DNA from: Micrasema longulum
Lineage: Eukaryota; Arthropoda; Insecta; Trichoptera; Brachycentridae
Direction of reading: 5' to 3'
Assembly (NCBI GenBank): GCA_022494885.1
Contig: JAGVSM010002716.1
Location: 124,001-188,000, forward strand
Length of the DNA: 64,000 bases
The notes under the pieces were generated by a model. The model was not told where the DNA came from and searched no databases. It saw nothing but the letters and a program-made list of their open reading frames with translations. The translations under genes were made by a program, and so were the position numbers. Shown here one piece after another: positions 47,011-57,540 of the stretch (position 1 is its first letter; every line of letters begins with the position of its first letter).

Positions 47011-47094
47011 ACCCCAAAAAGATACATATTAATAACAGTGAACGCGGAAACCTACGCACCTATTTCATAAAGGAGAACTTATAATAATTAATAA

Positions 47095-47310
47095 ATACTC
47101 GTATGCGAGTTTCTTTGTCAAAGCAATTAATTTTACTGGACATGTTTAAGTTAGTCTATATTGTGATTCTAATTCACTGTATTTTTTTTCAAAAGCAATA
47201 AAAGATTGAGATTACAGTACATTTTGCATTTGCTTTCAAAACGTTGCCTTAATTTAATGGTTAATCGTATCTTCCGGGATTCTGCATGTCCGGATAACGT
47301 CTGGCACTCA
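47095..47310. repeat. pogo/Tigger-like remnant
   Basis: Shares ACTGGACATGTTTAAGTTAG and GTGATTCTAATTCACTGTAT with 3280-3345, then TTCCGGGATTCTGCATGTCC, a Tigger-like end. Confidence 0.5.
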
Positions 47311-47339
47311 TTAATACGATTTAGAGTTTACGATCAGTC

Positions 47340-47655
47340 TAGAACATGTGATCGTCATCATTATGTCACATTGGAAAACTAAATGCAGCGTATCTCGATC
47401 ATCGTTACATGAATGCAAGGCGATCACTCCTACCCTTTTGGTGCTAGCCCAGGAAAAATGGAGTAATGCCGTTTTAAAAACCCTTTAAATCAAAATTTCG
47501 CGGCCACTCTGCCGGGAATCGAACCCAGGACCTCGAGAATAGTAGGCGAAAGCGTCAACCGCATCACAATAAGGCGGATTTATCTCCGTTTGATTGTTCT
47601 TATTCAGGATTTTTACTAGAGAGCAGCCATTGCATCGAGTCGAAAACACCTGATT
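47340..47655 (-). repeat. tRNA-derived SINE, family 3 (well preserved)
   Basis: The minus strand gives head GTGATGCGGTTGACGCTTTC, B box GGTCCTGGGTTCGATTCCCG, and body through TGCATTTAGTTTTCCAATG to an ATAATGATGACGATCAC tail. Confidence 0.8.
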
Positions 47656-47954
47656 ATACAAATTGATAATAATTTTAATAGCAATTTGGTCCTTCTTAAA
47701 AGGCGATAAATATGTATAACAATACTCTTTCTGTAATCTGGTGTTTAACTTCTCCAGACCTGTCAGTAATCCGGCGTAATGCAGCAGTTTAAAAAAAAGT
47801 GTTCAAAATGTCATTCAAAGACAAAAAGCAAACGAAAATAGAACATTATTGTACGCGTTTCACTTCAAAAGAATAATGTAAACTATTAATACAAAACTAC
47901 AGAAGTGCTGTATTGTAAGTTTAATTTTTCATTATTGTATTTCAATTCAATGCG

Positions 47955-48410
47955 GTTTTAACTGTCAGAAGGGTCACAGTGAGTCTCTCTCTCAGTGTCT
48001 CGCTGGAAGGTGCGATTCTATGAAATGCTGCGAACGCCTAGTCGCATTCCACCGGCAACACTGCCGATTAGTCCAACTCGTTAGCTTCTATGTCGTGAAT
48101 CCTGGGCAATGGGATCACACTATTGATGGTGTGATCACAGCAGGTAACGAGAGGATAAAAGGCGAGTTTTTGGCGCCTCTAAACCAGAACTAACCGGCTA
48201 AGGGAAGGTAAACCCGAAAGAAAAATCCACAAGAGAAGGCAACGGGAAACCACTCTAGTCATCTTTACCCAGGAATCTATATGGCGAGTACATGGATAAG
48301 CAGTTTTGCTGGATGCGGAATATAAGAGTAGCGCAGGATCAAGATGCTTTCGCTGCAGTGATTGCCAACGATAAGGAGGGGCCTGACAAGGCACGGAAAG
48401 AAGAAGAAGT
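47955..48410. repeat. GC-rich repeat-like block
   Basis: About 45% GC in a 30% background. It includes TGCGAACGCCTAGTCGCATT, GATGGTGTGATCACAGCAGG, GAAGGCAACGGGAAACCACT and AGGAGGGGCCTGACAAGGCA. No long ORF is convincing. The composition suggests part of a LINE or SINE inserted next to a Tigger-like end (48500-48548). Confidence 0.4.
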
Positions 48411-48990
48411 TTATGTTAACACTTAAATTACTTATATGTACTAATGTACATAGCTTCTGCCGTTTAAATGCGGCATTATTAGTGATTTTCAATAATCTGG
48501 CAGTGCTCTGGTCTGATATCTCTCGGATTAACGAGATATCACTGTATTAATAAATTTAAATAATTTGTTGAGCAACTCTTAAAATTGTTTTTTTATTAAA
48601 ATAATGATTCATTACTCGATAAAAGGATTAGGTAGCTACTTCTATAAACAATATCCGAGGAATAGTTTACGAATGATGATTACATTTGCGTGTTAATAAG
48701 AGAGATGTTGATTCAATTGCGATAAAGACTTGACAAAAACTTATTCTTTAAAACGTTTTCGTGCCATTAAATAATTAATATTGAAATAATTATTTCTAAT
48801 CAAAGTTTTACGACATTAATTATGCGCATAGTAACAATTTGTTTTATCCATAAATTTGACAATAAATGAATAAATCTATGTTCTAAGACTGAATATTCTA
48901 AAATAAGGACAAGGGCAGGGACTAGGAAATACATCTATGTAGATTATTTGCAAATATTTATTAGTGAGAGAAAAAAATCTAAATACTAAC

Positions 48991-49017
48991 TTTAAGACCT
49001 TTTCCCGCCTTTGCCAT
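48991..49017 (-). CDS. DNAI1: Candidate distal first coding exon of DNAI1 (MAKAGKGLK)
   Basis: A 27-nt open segment on the minus strand reads MAKAGKGLK. Its start codon sits in a strong context (AAAATGGCA) and it ends at a good donor, GTTAGT. Its end phase is 0, the same as the acceptor of the DNAI1 exon at 36301, so splicing would give a Lys/Gly-rich N terminus running into ENKLKKGIPKNAG. Human DNAI1 likewise has a short Lys-containing first coding exon ending in phase 0. A perfect X-box lies 168 bp upstream, at the distance usual for ciliary promoters. The alternative is that this is the first exon of another ciliary gene, or chance. The nearer exon at 37630-37659 has a weaker start context and no X-box that I could find. 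Confidence 0.55.
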
Positions 49018-49184
49018 TTTCTTGATGGTGAATCGAGCAACGAAAAAATAAAATGCGATGGAAAAGCAAACACTAGAATTTTTTTTTTTACGTTTTCAAT
49101 GACGAAAATATATTTTTTCAAGTTTTAGGGGAAGTATATACATCATTTCGATAAAAACGTGTGGTATCGACATTCAGCCGGGGC

Positions 49185-49197
49185 GTTGCTTAGCAAC
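49185..49197. promoter_or_regulatory. X-box (RFX binding site), perfect 6+1+6 inverted repeat
   Basis: The sequence GTTGCTTAGCAAC is two perfect RFX half-sites, GTTGCT and AGCAAC, around a single T. RFX factors drive ciliary genes through X-boxes usually within about 200 bp of the start. This one sits 168 bp upstream of the minus-strand ATG at 49017. The surrounding 49140-49460 is richer in GC and CpG than the neighbouring intergenic DNA. Confidence 0.7.
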
Positions 49198-49379
49198 AAG
49201 CTTAGAAAAATATCCGCAGAAGCGCTGCAAATTAAAAGATAAATCACAATTATATAGATAATTAATATTTGATATGTAGCCGTTAAAATCATAATTCAAA
49301 CAATGAAATTGAAGCTTTTTGTTAAATGTTAATTGTTTTGTGTGTTTTATCATAAAATTCTCAATATTATTGACAGTAG

Positions 49380-49680
49380 AAGTTCCGGAAAATGACACCG
49401 AAAGCGCGTGCTGCGCTAGTAGTCGAACAAAATGGCGCACACAAGAACACAACTTTCTGTGACGTTTAGAACTGACAGCTGTTCGTAAATAAAATATTAT
49501 TATCGTCAAATTTCGTATTTTATTTAGTTAAGTAAATCAAAAATCTTTGCAATGAACGTTAAAATTGAGTATATTTGATCCGCTGCATGTAAAACTAGGT
49601 ATTTCTGCTTTTTTGTGAAGTTACACCCTTGTCATATGGTGAAAATTCTTTGTTTGGTTAAAGTCTGGAAGTAATCTGTA
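49380..49680 (+). promoter_or_regulatory. Possible promoter/5' leader facing the plus strand
   Basis: A GC-richer patch contains AACAAAATGGCGCACACAAG (49426-49445), resembling the AAATGGC element found at animal transcription starts. A donor-like CTGTAAGTATT follows near 49677. With the X-box to its left this could be a divergent promoter, with a leader serving the plus-strand gene to the right. The in-frame peptide from this ATG is only 18 codons. No spliced partner could be proven. Confidence 0.25.
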
Positions 49681-49973
49681 AGTATTATTTTAATTCGTAG
49701 AGCTCTTCAAGATGAAACAAAACGTTCAAATTGTATTATATTGCTTACTTCAACATAAACAGTAAAAACTATTTTTCTTTTAAAAATTACTTTTCTGTAT
49801 TTTAAAAATTATTTAAGTAAATATTAAATAAATGTCTAACGGTTTCATGGACCTTTTATGTTTTTTTTTATTTTGATTTTATTTGAAATATATCTGGTTG
49901 ACTTTATAAATGAAGAATGATCCGTTAATTAATAATTAATAAATAAATACTTTTAAGCTATATGTTCTCCGTC

Positions 49974-50272
49974 TCTAGGCGGATAGAAAATTCAGTTACG
50001 TGTAAGAAATAGAACCAGAACCCTGGACTAGTATTTTCGGCTCGATGGCTGCTCAAAATCGAGTAAGTAATAAGTTCGCCGCGTCGTGTAGGTGGCGCCT
50101 ACTATTGTTGAGGTCCTGGGTTCAATTTCTGGTAGGGTGGACGTGAAATATTGATTTTAAAGATTGTTTAACTGCAAACTTCATAGTTCTTTGATTTGTA
50201 CCCGAAGCGTGAGACTAATCACATTACCTTCATGTAACTGATTTTGTATAAAAAGGGAACGGTGATGATGAA
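49974..50272 (+). repeat. tRNA-derived SINE, family 3 (full length)
   Basis: Runs from TCTAGGCGGATAGAAAATTC through TTTTCGGCTCGATGGCTGC, tRNA-like GTCGTGTAGGTGGCGCC, B box GGTCCTGGGTTCAATTTC and a body to the tail GGTGATGATGAATC. Confidence 0.8.
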
Positions 50273-50339
50273 TCAACATTTATGTCAAATTTATATTTGA
50301 CGCACTAACTTTGTTCATTAATATAGATTAGCTTTGTTT

Positions 50340-50910
50340 TTAACCAAATTTTTTTCCACCGACCGGTTTCAAAGCTACTCAAGCTTCTTTATCGAGTTAA
50401 AATTAACTAATGAATTCTATCTTTTTTATTTTAACAGTGATTACTAAATATTGCATCGAATATACGGATTGTCATTTTGTTATTTTGAAGATAAAGATGA
50501 AAAACGTGAGGTGATATGGATGAAATCTCTAAAACTAGACATTATACACAACTAATAATAAAGGAACATTGTTAAAAAAATCACAAAGATAAGGTTTATA
50601 AATTTAATAAATCTGGCATACTAATTAAATTGTAATGATAGCAACTCAATTCACATTTTAAAAACTAAAAGAAACTTCAATATTAGAGCAACAAAAAAAC
50701 ACTCAAGGTGCCTAAAAAATAATCTTTTTCTGAATTCGCAAACCATCAGATAGAAAAAATCAAAGTTTCAATAAAGACATTGGATAAAAAGATTGTCGTT
50801 TTGAAAATAAAATATTAAAATTAGTTAACTTGGAAATCTTTGACTTTGAAAAAACGATTCATAATAAGAAAAAAATAATAAATAGCCAAATAAACAATGT
50901 TTTCTTTAGT
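50340..50910 (+). mobile_element. Penelope-like element fragment (GIY-YIG region remains)
   Basis: Starts with a terminal block CCACCGACCGGTTTCAAAGC. Downstream, plus-strand frames give RNFNIRATKKH, SEFANHQIEK, a FNKDIG block and LEIFDFEKTIHNKKKIINSQ. This matches the region after the GIY-YIG nuclease core in Penelope-like retroelements. Frameshifts make it dead. A sister copy lies inverted at 53220-53650. Confidence 0.7.
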
Positions 50911-51619
50911 CTACTCATGTCTAGATTTAAAGATCGTATCCATCTCACTTCACACTTCCCATCTTTATCTTTAGAAGAACAACATGACAAGCAGACTTGA
51001 CTTATAAAGATCTATAGGTTCGTTTAAATATTTAGTTATCACTGTTGAAATAAAAAAGGATAGAATTCATTAGTCAATTATAACTTGATAAAAAAGTTTG
51101 TGTACTTTGAATCCAGTCAGTAGAAAAAAAGTGGTTTTAAACAAAGTTGTTTTATAATTGTTTTGTTTTAAACATTTATGTGTTCATGCATTCTCGTTTC
51201 AGATACAGAACGGCGGGTTACTAAGATATGTTGACCAGCGCAATTGGAGATAAAATGAGAAATCAAAAAATGGCAAAATAAAAGCCTGAATGCCATATTC
51301 AGGATGGAGGATAGTGGCATAGACAGTGGGGATGGACGGCCTATTTGTGATACCACGGCAACAGTAAAAGATTTCATTATTCAACATTGTTTTAAATAAA
51401 CTTTTCTTTTAAAATTATGCATTAAAAAGGCAAATTCAAATAGCTTATTTAACAATCATGTTTCAATACCAGAGTTTTAAATTTTTTGGTATCTATCTTA
51501 CTCTTTTAGCGGACTCTTCCCAGTAGACTCTTCCAGTGGACATTAAATGTATATTTTTTAAAATGTGTAGCCAAATTTGTTTTCACATTTTTTTTCAATT
51601 GAATCCGCAATATTTAGGT

Positions 51620-52548
51620 CAGCGTTTCCTAGCCTTCTTTATACCATTGCCCACCGTTGTCTTTTCAAAAGTCAGATGCCCCTCCGGCATCTTTTTAAAT
51701 AAAACAGCGGGTAAATTATCAAATCATGTTGTAATATGTTTGTAAACATATGAACCCCTAATAAAATGAAATAAAAACTATTCTTACACATATATTATAA
51801 GTGTAATTATTACAAAACACAAATTGAAAATGTAATTAAGTGGAATAAAATAAAAATAAAACTCAAGTGACAATTGAAATTGAGTACAAACACACACATA
51901 TCTCGACGCCTAATTCATGATTAAATTCAGTTACGCTTGCTACAAAGAAATTTGATGTCCGGATCTAATTTAGTTAATTTCAGTCTTAGGTGTACCTATA
52001 CCTCTATTAGTTATATCAAATCGATTTCGTTTTTTAATGAGTAAATCGCATATAGCGCTAAAACCACATTCCACCAAATAAGATGAAGGAAAGGGTAATA
52101 ATCATTTTCTGGTATGCAAAGTAATATTAGGATATTTTTTGGTAGTTTTTTTGCAAGCAAATCCATGCCATTATTCCTTTTATATTCAATAAATTTTGCA
52201 TTTCTGAGGTTCCTCTTGATACAGTTGTTCATTTGAAATATCTACCAGCATTGGTTGTGTCAACTAAGCTGGAAAATTTATTTCCTTTAAATCAGCAAAT
52301 CGTTCTTTAAAATCAGTTAATAAAGTTTGCAGATGGTCGAAAATAACAAGTTTAGCATTATCTGTCACTTCAAGTACATTTTGGCGTATATTTCAATTTT
52401 GTGCATCTCAGGCATTTTTTTGTATGACCGATATGGATTCCCCTTTATATATGGAATGCCGACGTGTCTCATCTTTTAAGCGTGGTGCCGCACCTCTGAG
52501 GCGTTATGCCACACCGGTAGGGCGAACGCCCCATCGTGGGAAACCCTG
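51620..52548 (-). pseudogene. Dead hAT transposase (ZBED/Charlie-like) with TIRs and 8-bp target duplication
   Basis: Ends CAGCGTTTCC and the inverted CAGGGTTTCC mark a 929-bp element. Flanking octamers ATTTAGGT and GTTTAGGC agree at 6 of 8 positions, as expected for a worn hAT duplication. The minus strand encodes KLVIFDHLQTLLTDFKERFA, then LPFPSSYLVECGFSAICDLL and IKKRNRFDI, the C-terminal dimerisation block of ZBED5/Charlie-type hAT transposases. Stops, and loss of the N-terminal DDE part, show it is an internal-deletion relic. Confidence 0.85.
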
Positions 52549-52693
52549 GTTTAGGCAATACATAATAGTAGTTATATCTATATTTCACATAAATAAAGCA
52601 AAATATCAAATAATATTCGTCCCAATATCCATTAGTTAGTCATCAGAATAAAGAATAAAAATAATGTAGGTAAGTATTTTAATGTTCTTGACA

Positions 52694-52882
52694 AACTTTG
52701 GCGGCCTCCGTGGTGTAGTATTTAAGACGCTTGACTCACACACGGAAGGTTCCGGGTTCAATTCCCGGTGAGAACACGAAAATCTGGTGTGACTTTTCTC
52801 AAGCTTGGGTGTTCTGTGATGTAATTCACCACTGTAATTGGGCTTCCTGGCCTGTTGTAGTGCAAATAAAAAACTTTCGCCA
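52694..52882 (+). repeat. tRNA-derived SINE, family 1 (well preserved)
   Basis: GGCCTCCGTGGTGTAGTATT (A-box region), B box GGTTCCGGGTTCAATTCCCG, GTGAGAACACG, body CTCAAGCTTGGGTGTTCTGT and TTCCTGGCCTGTTGTAGTGC. Confidence 0.85.
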
Positions 52883-53219
52883 AATCAATAATTTCAAAGG
52901 CTGGTAGCGCACATCATAATTTGTTAACTGAGAACTGGTTTTTTTATGAATGTCGAAAAACCTGTATATTTTTTATTACCTCAGATAAAGACTATATGTC
53001 CCATAGTAGGCCAGGACATGCTAACGGACTCAGGGCGAGTTTAAGCTGGAGAAATTTATGGGATTTTCATTCCGAACAATTTGATTGGAAAAATATTGTT
53101 TTACAATAATGTTGGTATTTTTAAGAAAAACCACTAATTGAGTTCTTTTTTATAAAGTTTATATTTAAAGCACTAACGTTGTTGTTATTCATTATAATAA
53201 AATAAATAAAACAACTTTG

Positions 53220-53650
53220 TTTTTAACCAATAATTTTTATTTTCCACCGACCGGTTTCAAAGCAAACAAGCTTCTTCTGAATTAATTTCTTTTTTATTTA
53301 TATCATGTTCACTAAATACTACCAATAAATCAAGTCGTTTTTTCCTTACACGGGTGGTAATTTGATATCATTATTTTCAAAGTTAGACATGAGAAGACTT
53401 TTGTTGTTTTCTTATTATGAATTGCTTTTTTAATTTCTAAGATGTCTAATTTTAATATTTTATTTCCAACATGAAGTACTTTTAATCCAGCGTCTTTATT
53501 GAAGTTATGATTATTTTCTAACAGATGATTTGCGAATCCAGAAAAATTATTACTATTTAAGCATCTTAAGTGTTTTTTTACTCTAATATTAAAGTTTCTT
53601 TTTATTTAACCAAACATTTTGATTTTCAGACCATTTCCTAAATGTTGTAA
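53220..53650 (-). mobile_element. Penelope-like element fragment
   Basis: The minus strand reads RNFNIRVKKHLRCLNSNNFS, GFANHLLENNHNFNKDAGLK and LDILEIKKAIHNKK, ending in a terminal block GCTTTGAAACCGGTCGGTGG. It is the same family as 50340-50910, and together they may be one larger rearranged insertion around the hAT and SINE copies. Confidence 0.75.
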
Positions 53651-53714
53651 GTAATTTGTGCTGAAAATATGGGAATCAGTTATTGTAGAGTAGGTAGATT
53701 GGTGAAAAGGTACA

Positions 53715-53795
53715 CAGTTATATATTAATGTGATTAACTCCCAAGGGGGTTGAATTCAGTCGCTGTCTACAAATTCCGGACAAACTCAAAATATT
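53715..53795 (-). repeat. Repeat family A terminal fragment
   Basis: Carries AACTCCCAAGGGGGTTGAAT then GTCTACAAATTCCGGACAAA and CTCAAAATATTG, the right-hand terminal repeat of family A standing alone. Confidence 0.65.
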
Positions 53796-53999
53796 GTTGG
53801 TTACATTCAGTTGTTATAATACACATTATGAAACTGTAACATATGTACTTTATATGCGTAGTCATGTCATGCAGTAATATTATAATACTTGACATTTTAT
53901 TTATTTATTTATTCATAGTACTATACAAGAGTCCTAGTACTTTAATATACGTAAAATTTAAAACAACTCCATGGAAAATCCATTAAAAGTGTTAGTATT

Positions 54000-54225
54000 G
54001 TATGACAGGTACCGTGGCGCGGTTGGTAAGGCGGCTAACTGTGAAATTGGCGTCGCGGGTTAGATTACCGCCAGTTGCAAGAAAAATTCAAAAAATAATC
54101 TTTCTTGGATTTTTTCCTCAACTGTTCAGGGCGTTGTGGTGCATTTTTCATAACTTCTTTACACATTCCTTCTTTCCCATCTGTTGACAAGCCTCTGAAA
54201 TAAAGCCTTAGCGGGTTATTCCTCT
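54000..54225 (+). repeat. tRNA-derived SINE, family 2 (well preserved)
   Basis: Head GTACCGTGGCGCGGTTGGTA then AGGCGGCTAACTGTGAAATT; B box GTCGCGGGTTAGATTACCGC; 3' end GACAAGCCTCTGAAATAAAG. Confidence 0.85.
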
Positions 54226-54324
54226 AAAAATAAAATATAACAACAATATCCGAGAAAAAAAGTGTTTTTTGAAGATACACTTACTTTTTTGACGCATATT
54301 TTTAAGTGTTTCAAATAACGTGTC

Positions 54325-54520
54325 TAAGCGTCCGCCTCAGAGCGTAGTGGTTGAGGCGTTTGCCTATTATGTTTGAGGTCTCAGGTTCGATTCCCGGGAA
54401 GGTTGATGTACAATTTTTTTAAAGGTGATTTTCCAATGAAGTATTTCATCTTCCTGTAACAGGTGATCGAGATACTTGTAAATAGTAAAGTTATGCAGCT
54501 TTTGTTAGTGATGACAATGG
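54325..54520 (+). repeat. tRNA-derived SINE, family 3
   Basis: GTCCGCCTCAGAGCGTAGTG, GTTGAGGCGTTTGCC, B box GGTCTCAGGTTCGATTCCCG and body AACAGGTGATCGAGATACTT. Confidence 0.75.
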
Positions 54521-54529
54521 CATTTTTTT

Positions 54530-55190
54530 TTTTGAAATCCATGAATTTTGGCTTAGGACTGTTTGAAAATTTACTCTTCAAATATGTCCGGCTTCTCGTC
54601 GGGTAGTGAAATAATTTTTATCTAGCTTAGTTCATGATATTCGTATAACAAACTTTGAGCATATAATGATGTATTTTCATTCGTTAAAATTTAAAATTTG
54701 GCTTTAAATTTTGGCTAAAATCCGAGCAAAATGATTCGCAATGTAAACTCGGTTGTATAAACTCTCCCCGGAAGTGTACAGGAAGGCCGAGACAGGAGAC
54801 TGTTTTAATTTTTACGAGACATTCGCGTGATCAAATGTTCTGAAATTTCCCTTTCAAGTCCTAAACTATGTATCGGAGAATACACAAATTTCTAATTTAA
54901 AACGTTCAAATGGCTGTTGCAGTAAACGACATGGCGGGGGTAACTTTTTATTAGTTTGTCAGATAAAACTTTGTTTTACGTTTATTTCATTTTACGTACT
55001 CATCTAAAATGAGTAATAAAATATGAATTGATTCGGAGCATGATTTTTTATGTAGTGACTATTTTTTTATATTATACAAGGTATATTTACAAACTTCATG
55101 AAAAATATTTTCTTGAATCAATTTTGTACACAGTGTATTCATGAAGTAATAAATTAAAAAGGCCCATCCCTTTCCTATAACTGTTTATAT
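54530..55190. other. No gene recognised
   Basis: Intergenic sequence with a few GC-richer patches (54760-54805, 54900-54950). No exon or repeat assigned. Confidence 0.35.
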
Positions 55191-55194
55191 ATTT

Positions 55195-55480
55195 ATTTAT
55201 TTATTTATTTATTCACACTTTTTATCAAAATACAATTCCATATTCACTTTGCCCAGCTAACAAGGGTACATACCCCGTTCCAAGCTAGGCAATTACATTT
55301 TTATATATTATAATAGTTAACAAATTAATATAGAGCACAGAAAACAAAATATAAACTTATTCGGATACACATTTTGATTCATATACATACAGACATACAC
55401 ATATATATACACATATATATAAATATACACATATATACACATACGTACATACACCCATGCGCATACACATACATACATTC
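55195..55480. repeat. Microsatellites (TTTA)n and (CA/TA)n
   Basis: A (TTTA)n run lies at 55195-55218 and an alternating purine-pyrimidine ACATACAC/ATATACAC tract at about 55380-55480. Confidence 0.8.
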
Positions 55481-55559
55481 ATAAAAACATAGACAATTTA
55501 TTTATGCGAAACTTCATGGTTGCCATCTGTAAATATATTATTTTTAATTATTCCTTATT

Positions 55560-55925
55560 TTTATATTTTATTTTTGACATCCAGTAAGGTTCTCCAATCC
55601 GTGGCATGCATCAACTTTTCTGACTCCCTACGACCAATGTCATGAAAGAGCGAGGTCAACACCTTCCGTAACTTGACAACACTCCTGTCTTTCCACGATT
55701 CTGGCAAAAGGTTATGTACCTTTTTGCCTACGTAATAGTGTTGTCTCGATGCCAGAACAGTGTTGACCCCTTCACTTATTATCAGATCCCTATTAGAGTA
55801 TCTTGTATTATGGTTGTGGTTGACGCTTGGGTAAATATCTCTCTTTATGTGTGTAACCACTACCGTTCTCAATATATACTGTTGAATAGTATTCAGTACT
55901 CTGAATTCTTTGAAGAGCAAGTCAC
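55560..55925 (-). mobile_element. LINE ORF2 C-terminal fragment (open, 119 codons)
   Basis: The open minus-strand frame reads FKEFRVLNTIQQYILRTVVV, then HNHNTRYSNRDLIISEG, QHYYVGKKVHNLLPESW, a HDIGRRESE block and stop. NxxTR...Y.G...xNLLP is the C-terminal signature of CR1/Daphne-type LINE ORF2. The 5' part is missing. Confidence 0.75.
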
Positions 55926-56029
55926 TTGGATAGCGAAATGTTTTTTTTAAGATGAATCGGATACTATATATACTATTGTATTTCTACAGATTCGCATATC
56001 CACTATCAATTTTTAATTTATCTAAATTT

Positions 56030-57045
56030 AAAATCTATATTGGGTCCAATATTATATATATTTTATATATAAATGATTTGTCACTGTACAGTTTCATGGG
56101 AAAAATTATTATGTATGCCAACGACATTAGACTATTCTATAAAAATCAAACAGACTACCCTAGACTATTAACTAGACAATTAACAAAAAATGACATAAAC
56201 GAAGACCTAACTATGTTGACTAAATGGACAAACACAAACTTACTTACACTTAATGAACAAAAATGCAATATTAACCATTTTGAATCTAGAAAAAAATGTC
56301 ATAAAGTAGATGTTTACGTAAATAATGAACGACTAACTGAAATTGAACATGTTAAATACTTAGGACTAACAATAGACACACAATTGACATGGACAATTCA
56401 TATCAACAATTTAATTAGCAAAGTGGTGACATTATCGAGTCTTTTTTTAAAAATCAAAAACTTTGTTCCAATAACGGAAAAAATTCTAATGTACGAAGCC
56501 CATGTAAAAACTAAAATATGTTATACGCAACTACTATGGGGAGCAGGATATCAAAATGACATAAACAGACTACAAAGACAACAAAATGAAATATTAAAGT
56601 TAGTATATGACCTACCCTATCTAACTGCAACTAGAGAACTTTTTAAACAAACTAAGCAATGAAATATAACTGAACTCTTTCAACTAGAATCATTAAAATT
56701 TATCCATAAATTAGCTACTAATGTAATTGTAGACGAAGAACTAAAACTTGTTAAAAATTGTAGTCAACATGGACATAATACGAGAATATCAGAAAAACAT
56801 CATATACAACTTACCAAGACAAGGACAATCACGATTAATAAACCATGGACTGAAATTACACAATAAACTACCAGACAAAACCAAACAAAAGACTCAGATA
56901 AACTTTTCAAAAGATGTAAAAAATATTATTTTGAACAACAGAGTATGAATAAAAAATGTTTATATTATTTTTGTAAAATGAATGTCATAATCTTTAAGGG
57001 TTTATAAATAAATTTTCAATAAAAAAAATAAAATAAAAAAAATAC
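56030..57045 (+). mobile_element. LINE reverse transcriptase fragment with mutated catalytic box
   Basis: Starts at a degraded GxLLFxLYINDL motif, then a YAND box (56114-56125; expected YADD). It continues LTMLTKWTNTNLLTLNEQKC, VKYLGLTIDTQLTW and QRQQNEILKLVYDLP, to an in-frame TGA at about 56660. Frames continue past it to NTRISEKHH and an A-rich tail (57020-57045). One 236-codon open frame remains, but the Asn in place of Asp and the stop make it inactive. Confidence 0.85.
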
Positions 57046-57079
57046 TAATTTAACGAAAAAGTAATATTTTTTTATAAAA

Positions 57080-57395
57080 GGTTACTCGCAAAGGTTTGCC
57101 TTCGACCTAATTAACCTCAGCCGAAATCAAGTAAAGGTTATCACTAGAGCCCTACAGATTGAATAAACACCTTGCTAGAATGAACCTCTCCGAAGTTTCT
57201 AGATGTAGGTGCTGCATCGAAGATGAGGAAACACCAACACCCATTCAATGTGAGGGTGATGTTTTGCATCATAAATGGAGCTTTATCCTCGGGTGACCAC
57301 TGGTCAAACTTGAGGATGTTAAAGAGTTCGCCCCCTGCATAATAGCCTGATACTTCACGGATCTGGGCTCGGAGGGGGAGATTTAGCAAAATGTA
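57080..57395 (+). mobile_element. LINE C-terminal RNase H-region fragment
   Basis: Plus-strand frames give LSRNQVKVITRAL, RLNKHLARMNLSEVSRCRCC then IEDEETPTPIQCEG and LHHKWSFILG. This is the C-terminal end of LINE ORF2 RNase H plus the CxxC zinc-knuckle region (LxxHLxRMGLxxxxxCRxCxExxETPxHIxCxC). The minus-strand ORFs over it are shadows. Confidence 0.7.
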
Positions 57396-57540
57396 AACTC
57401 TCACCTTACACAAATTAGCCAGGCTCCTTGAAGACCTGAGCTTGGAGGGCGAGAACTATTCACGAACACCCGTCCCAATAGATCTTCTCTGACTTCACTG
57501 ATCCCCACCTCTAAGAAAATAACAAAACATAGAAACAATG

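Noticed and set aside
49174..49509. 111-codon minus-strand ORF over the X-box
   Set aside because: No family similarity, and it overlaps the GC-richer promoter region. The composition fits chance.
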